This document shows positions 60,604-64,000 of a DNA stretch of 64,000 nucleotides, piece after piece (the stretch's first letter is position 1; the number at the start of each line of letters is the position of its first letter). The DNA comes from Tachypleus tridentatus (lineage: Eukaryota; Arthropoda; Merostomata; Xiphosura; Limulidae), in the NCBI RefSeq assembly GCF_004210375.1, contig NC_134834.1, forward strand, positions 11,145,857 to 11,209,856, in the 5' to 3' direction. The notes below the pieces were generated by a model. It worked only from the letters and a program-made list of their open reading frames with translations, had not been told where the DNA came from and did not search any database. A program made the translations under genes and the position numbers.

Positions 60604-60803
60604 TTAAAAATTAAAAGTGAAACAATTCCATTTAACATTAATACAAATCTGGCCTCACTGTTTTAAACTTTCTATTGATCCTGGATGTAAACGTTATTGT
60701 GAGTTTGGTTTCTGTGTGTAAACAGTTGTTGAATCTGATGTATATGTGTAAACATTTATTGATTTTGGTATCGATAACGAAATGGATTTCCAAGCACCGT
60801 CGT
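60604..60803. other. Right flank of minisatellite F
   Basis: AT-rich single-copy sequence. The 115-codon frame that begins at 60675 runs straight through the SINE2 copy and is not a credible gene. Confidence 0.55.
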
Positions 60804-60814
60804 TCGGAGTTTAA

Positions 60815-60937
60815 ACCCCCCCGCTTGTACAGCGGTAAGTCTTCGGGAGTTACAACTCTAAAATCAGGGATTCGATTCCCCTCAGTAGACTCAACATATA
60901 GCCCGATGTGGCTTTGCTATAAGAAAAACACAAACAC
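60815..60937 (+). mobile_element. SINE2, full length with TSD
   Basis: TACAGCGGTAAGTCTTCGGG, TTACAACTCTAAAATCAGGG, ATTCGATTCCCCTCAGTAGA, AGCCCGATGTGGCTTTGCTA and AAGAAAAACACAAACA, ~123 bp. The TSD is TCGGAGTTTAA (60804-60814) and TCGAAGTTTAA (60938-60948), one mismatch in 11. This is the best full-length reference copy of SINE2 in the window. Confidence 0.92.
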
Positions 60938-60948
60938 TCGAAGTTTAA

Positions 60949-62124
60949 GCTCTGTTGGTTTCTACACGACAGTTTTATTTGTTAATATGTACAATAAACA
61001 GTTCTCTGAGTACACCGTATAATTACGGACATAAATTCCAACCAACCACTAAATAAATCCATTAATCTGAAGTTATATACCCATAATAAAATACAAAGTA
61101 GTTTAGCTTTCATATCCTATCCCCCCCCTTCCACTCCACCATTTCTTTCTGACACGTAGATGTATTACGTGCACTGTTTTGTGGGTAATGAACATGGTCT
61201 ATGTATGTTGGATTGTATAAAAGAACAGTTGTTAATCTATTATCTTATTTCCCTCTATAAATATGCATGACTCCTTGAATATATCACTCATGCTCACAGC
61301 AGGTGTGCAGCGCGTACGACAGCTTGTGATATACGATTTAGAAGGGGCTTCCTGCGAATCTTAAAGGGGTAGAAGGTCCTTTTTTGGCACGTCGCGTTGT
61401 GGGCGTAGTTTTTGATGGGGGTGTGGCCTAAGGAGGAGCTGAACCTATATAATAATTTCTAAGATCGTAACGCCCAATTAAAGCCTTCTTTTGTCTTACA
61501 GTTAAATAAAGAGACAATCCAATAGAGAGTGACCGGAACGTCCACGTCTCGTGCTCAGTTGGCGTACATGTTGCACGCTACATTCATACATACATAAATA
61601 TTTGCACACCTAAAGTTTCGAAATCTTCGTTTAACCCCGCATATATTTTTTTTTAAATTAACGCTGGTTTTTTTTTCAGTTCCGAACGTAATGAATACCT
61701 ATTTTACAGAAACAATATTTTTACTTCATCTGGAAAACACAAATATAATCACGAAAGGTATTATTATCTTAGTGGTAGGTTTAAAGATTTAAGAATGAAA
61801 CCCGAGGTTAGATCACTCACGATAGCCCACTCTGAAGTTCTGTACCAATTAATTAGCGACGCAGGTACAACTGAAATATTATGATTAATTCGAAAGAAAT
61901 ACTGATCTGTTGAGATGCTACGTAAAGTTAGTTTTCTATCAACTGGTTTTGGTTTTGTTCATCAGATTGGTTTTTCATCATAAGTATGACGAGAGAAATA
62001 ATGTGCAGTGGAACCCCTCTAATCAGGCCAGTTTGTCTCAGTCCCCTCTGCTTTGGAGGGGTTTCACTGTATGTTTTTACATTTGTATTAGGCCTAACGC
62101 ACTTTTGAGTACTGCGCCTAAGTG
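60949..62124. other. Single-copy DNA, no gene seen
   Basis: Includes a C-run near 61121 and T/A-rich tracts near 61650. I see no exon, RNA gene or SINE. The 71-codon frame at 61910-62125 has no recognised domain. Confidence 0.55.
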
Positions 62125-62210
62125 ATCTGAGCTATGTGGACCACGGGTTTCTAAACCCGGTTGTTGCGGTATAATCCTTCAGGCTTGCCGCTGAGCAACT
62201 GGCGTAGGTG
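62125..62210 (-). mobile_element. Possible old SINE2 or related tRNA-like relic
   Basis: GGGTTTCTAAACCCGG with GCGGTATAATCC and GGCTTGCCGCTGAGCAAC resembles the minus-strand SINE2 head (box B complement, then CTTACCGCTG). Divergence is high and there is no TSD. Confidence 0.35.
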
Positions 62211-62437
62211 AGGAAGACACAACGTTGTCGTAAACTTGCTTTTTAATTCATTTCTGATTCACTCACCAGATGGCATATGTATAAGTTATAGGGTTTTTAT
62301 AATTTTGTACAAGGACATGAGACCGCAATATTACTTTCATGCTATATGTGGTGTGAGAATATGCTTACGGAGACGGAAGAAGCAGTTCTAGATAATTCTA
62401 TGTGGGTTCCATAACATAGTGAACGTTGAAGAGAGGT

Positions 62438-62704
62438 TCCGCCATGGCTGGGTGATTAGGACGCTCAAGTCGTAATCTGAGGGTCTCGGGTTCGAATCCC
62501 CATCACACCAAACATGCTCGCCCTTTCAGCTGTGGGGCGTTATAATGTTACGATCAATCCCACTATTCGTTGATAAAAGAGTAGCCCAACAGTTGGCGGT
62601 GGGTGGTGATGACTAGCTGCCTTTCCTCTATCCTTACACTGCTAAATTAGGGACGGCTAGCGCAGATAACCCTCATGTAGCGTTGCGCAAAACTTAAACA
62701 AACT
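62438..62704 (+). mobile_element. SINE1, nearly full length
   Basis: Head TTCCGCCATGGCTGGGTGAT, intact box B GGTTCGAATCCCC, complete core (TTCGTTGATAAAAGAGTAGC, GGTGATGACTAGCTGCC), and end GCGCAAAACTTAAACAAAC. The tail has lost the usual repeated AAAC. I did not find a convincing TSD. Confidence 0.92.
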
Positions 62705-63524
62705 ATTCAAGTGCATTTAAAATCTATGTGCAGGCCTTTTACGATTGATGACACAATATATAATTACGTGTAAGTGTTGACTAAACACATGTTTTATTAG
62801 CAATTGTTCCAAGAAATCTTCTATTTACGTTAACCAACAAACGTTTTTTATCTGTAAATCACAAATGTTACTGCAAAATGGTTTCGGTTTTATTACCTTA
62901 AATGGTAAATAAAAACTCCATACAGTTCTACCACTACTTTCCAGGGAGAGGGCGTGGCTGTTGTTTCATCTTATCAGTGTCAGTAGGTAAAATGTTTCAA
63001 CTTTGAAAGATTAAGTAGACATTGGTGAGTTTCTCGTCCGTTACTGAAGAAAGGTGTAATATATTGTTCATCCGTATAACTCTAGGGGGTCTCTTCTTGG
63101 AAGAGTCCAACAAGGCTATAAAGGGAACACAGGTGGCGCAGACAGCATCAAGGCCAGAAAAGCAAATCTACCTTGTATATACTCTCGAACCTCAGCGAAT
63201 CATATTTCTTCTTTCAAAACTCCTGAATATGTTTTGTTCATCTCATTGTTCTTAAACACAGGGCTACAGAACGGGCTCTATGCTTTGCCCCCATGCAACA
63301 GCTACTGAAACGTTTTTTTTGTAATGGTTACAATCCTATTGGCCAACCGCTGAACCACTCGTAGCGTTTACTGATCAACACAGAACACATAGAAGTTAAA
63401 ATCTGAAACATTTCGTTCTCCACATGTATGTTATTTTGATTAAGAAACGTTACTATAGAAACAAGAAATTGCATCCAGTGTGGCCTAATCATAAACAGAC
63501 GAGTGGGTTTTAAAACCTTTAAGA
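62705..63524. other. Single-copy DNA, no gene seen
   Basis: A 77-codon frame at 63022-63255 has no recognised domain. A weak tRNA-like relic (GGCCAACCGCTGAACCACTC near 63340) may be an old SINE2 head but is not annotated separately. Confidence 0.5.
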
Positions 63525-63580
63525 AGATCTGCCCGTTGCGGGTATCGATACCAGGTTTTTAGTGTTATAAGCTTCTTGAC
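63525..63580 (-). mobile_element. SINE2 fragment, diverged
   Basis: GCGGGTATCGATACCAGGTT, then TTTAGTGTTATAAGC, corresponds to the minus-strand SINE2 head around box B. Confidence 0.5.
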
Positions 63581-63771
63581 TATACAAAAATAGTAAAGAT
63601 ATGGCGAGACAGTACAAGTATCATAACGTAAAGCCGTGATACGAGTGTATCGATACATCATCCTATACGATTTACGTATCTCCACAATATTTGGTAAGCT
63701 TTTGTCAAGTATTATAAGTATTTTATGTATAAAACATCATAAATACTGATGAAACATCCATGATTCATTAA

Positions 63772-63890
63772 AGGAAAGTACAGCGGCAAGTCTACGGATT
63801 TACAACGGTAAAATCAGGGGTTCAGTTTCCCTCGGTGGACTCAGCAGACAGCCCGATGTGTCTTTGCCATAAGAAAAACATATACATACA
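63772..63890 (+). mobile_element. SINE2, full length
   Basis: TACAGCGGCAAGTCTACGGA, TTTACAACGGTAAAATCAGG, GGTTCAGTTTCCCTCGGTGG, ACTCAGCAGACAGCCCGATG and GCCATAAGAAAAACATA. Box B carries a change (GGTTCAGTTTCC). Possible weak TSD AAGGAAAG / AAGGGAAA. The remaining ~110 bases to the window end are single-copy. Confidence 0.88.
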
Positions 63891-64000
63891 GTCAGTAAGG
63901 GAAAACGAACATTCAGTACTATATGCTATCTTAATGTATTTTATCCCAAAACATTACATGCAAAGTTACATAAATTAACCGTAACAAAATAGATTGTTTT

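Noticed and set aside
60815..60937. tRNA gene in SINE2
   Set aside because: It is flanked by a TSD, has a fixed 3' extension, and is repeated throughout the window, so it is a SINE.
60675..61022. 115-codon open frame
   Set aside because: It reads straight through a complete SINE2 insertion and has no recognisable domain.

Overview
This window is non-coding, repeat-dominated DNA from an animal nuclear genome. I find no convincing intact protein-coding gene. It carries tRNA-derived SINEs with target-site duplications (TSDs), a decayed Penelope-like retroelement, very long minisatellites and a 500-base assembly gap. The two SINE families resemble repeats I associate with horseshoe crabs (Limulus/Tachypleus type chelicerates). 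A short TTAGG-type stretch fits an arthropod but proves little. The species assignment is inference from memory of the repeat families.

Layout: 1-1062 is a ~37-bp tandem repeat. 1580-2325 is a 36-bp tandem repeat with a six-monomer higher-order period. 3170-3790 is a decayed ~65-bp repeat. 4247-4517 is a full-length SINE (called SINE1 here), and a 42-bp minisatellite starts at its 3' end and runs to the gap at 20137-20636. 20637-33160 is mostly AT-rich single-copy sequence sprinkled with SINE1 and a shorter tRNA-derived SINE (SINE2); it also holds a 43-bp minisatellite at 24868-25655. 33163-38140 is a 44/47-bp minisatellite interrupted by a Penelope-like element (reverse transcriptase and GIY-YIG remnants, 33686-34950). 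38141-39660 is single-copy. 39661-60603 is a ~21-kb array of 23/25-bp monomers with a ~4.9-kb higher-order repeat. 60604-64000 is single-copy DNA with two SINE2 copies and one SINE1 copy.

Roughly two thirds of the resolved bases are tandem repeats from seven unrelated monomer families. Two arrays appear to record their origin. The 42-bp monomer is the SINE1 tail plus its target-site duplication plus a little flank, so a SINE insertion junction was amplified several hundred-fold. The 44-bp monomer reads on the minus strand as a piece of Penelope-like reverse transcriptase, and its neighbour at 33587-33690 still encodes the adjoining part. The long open frames in the arrays exist because 42 is a multiple of three and the monomer lacks stops in one frame per strand; I do not regard them as genes.
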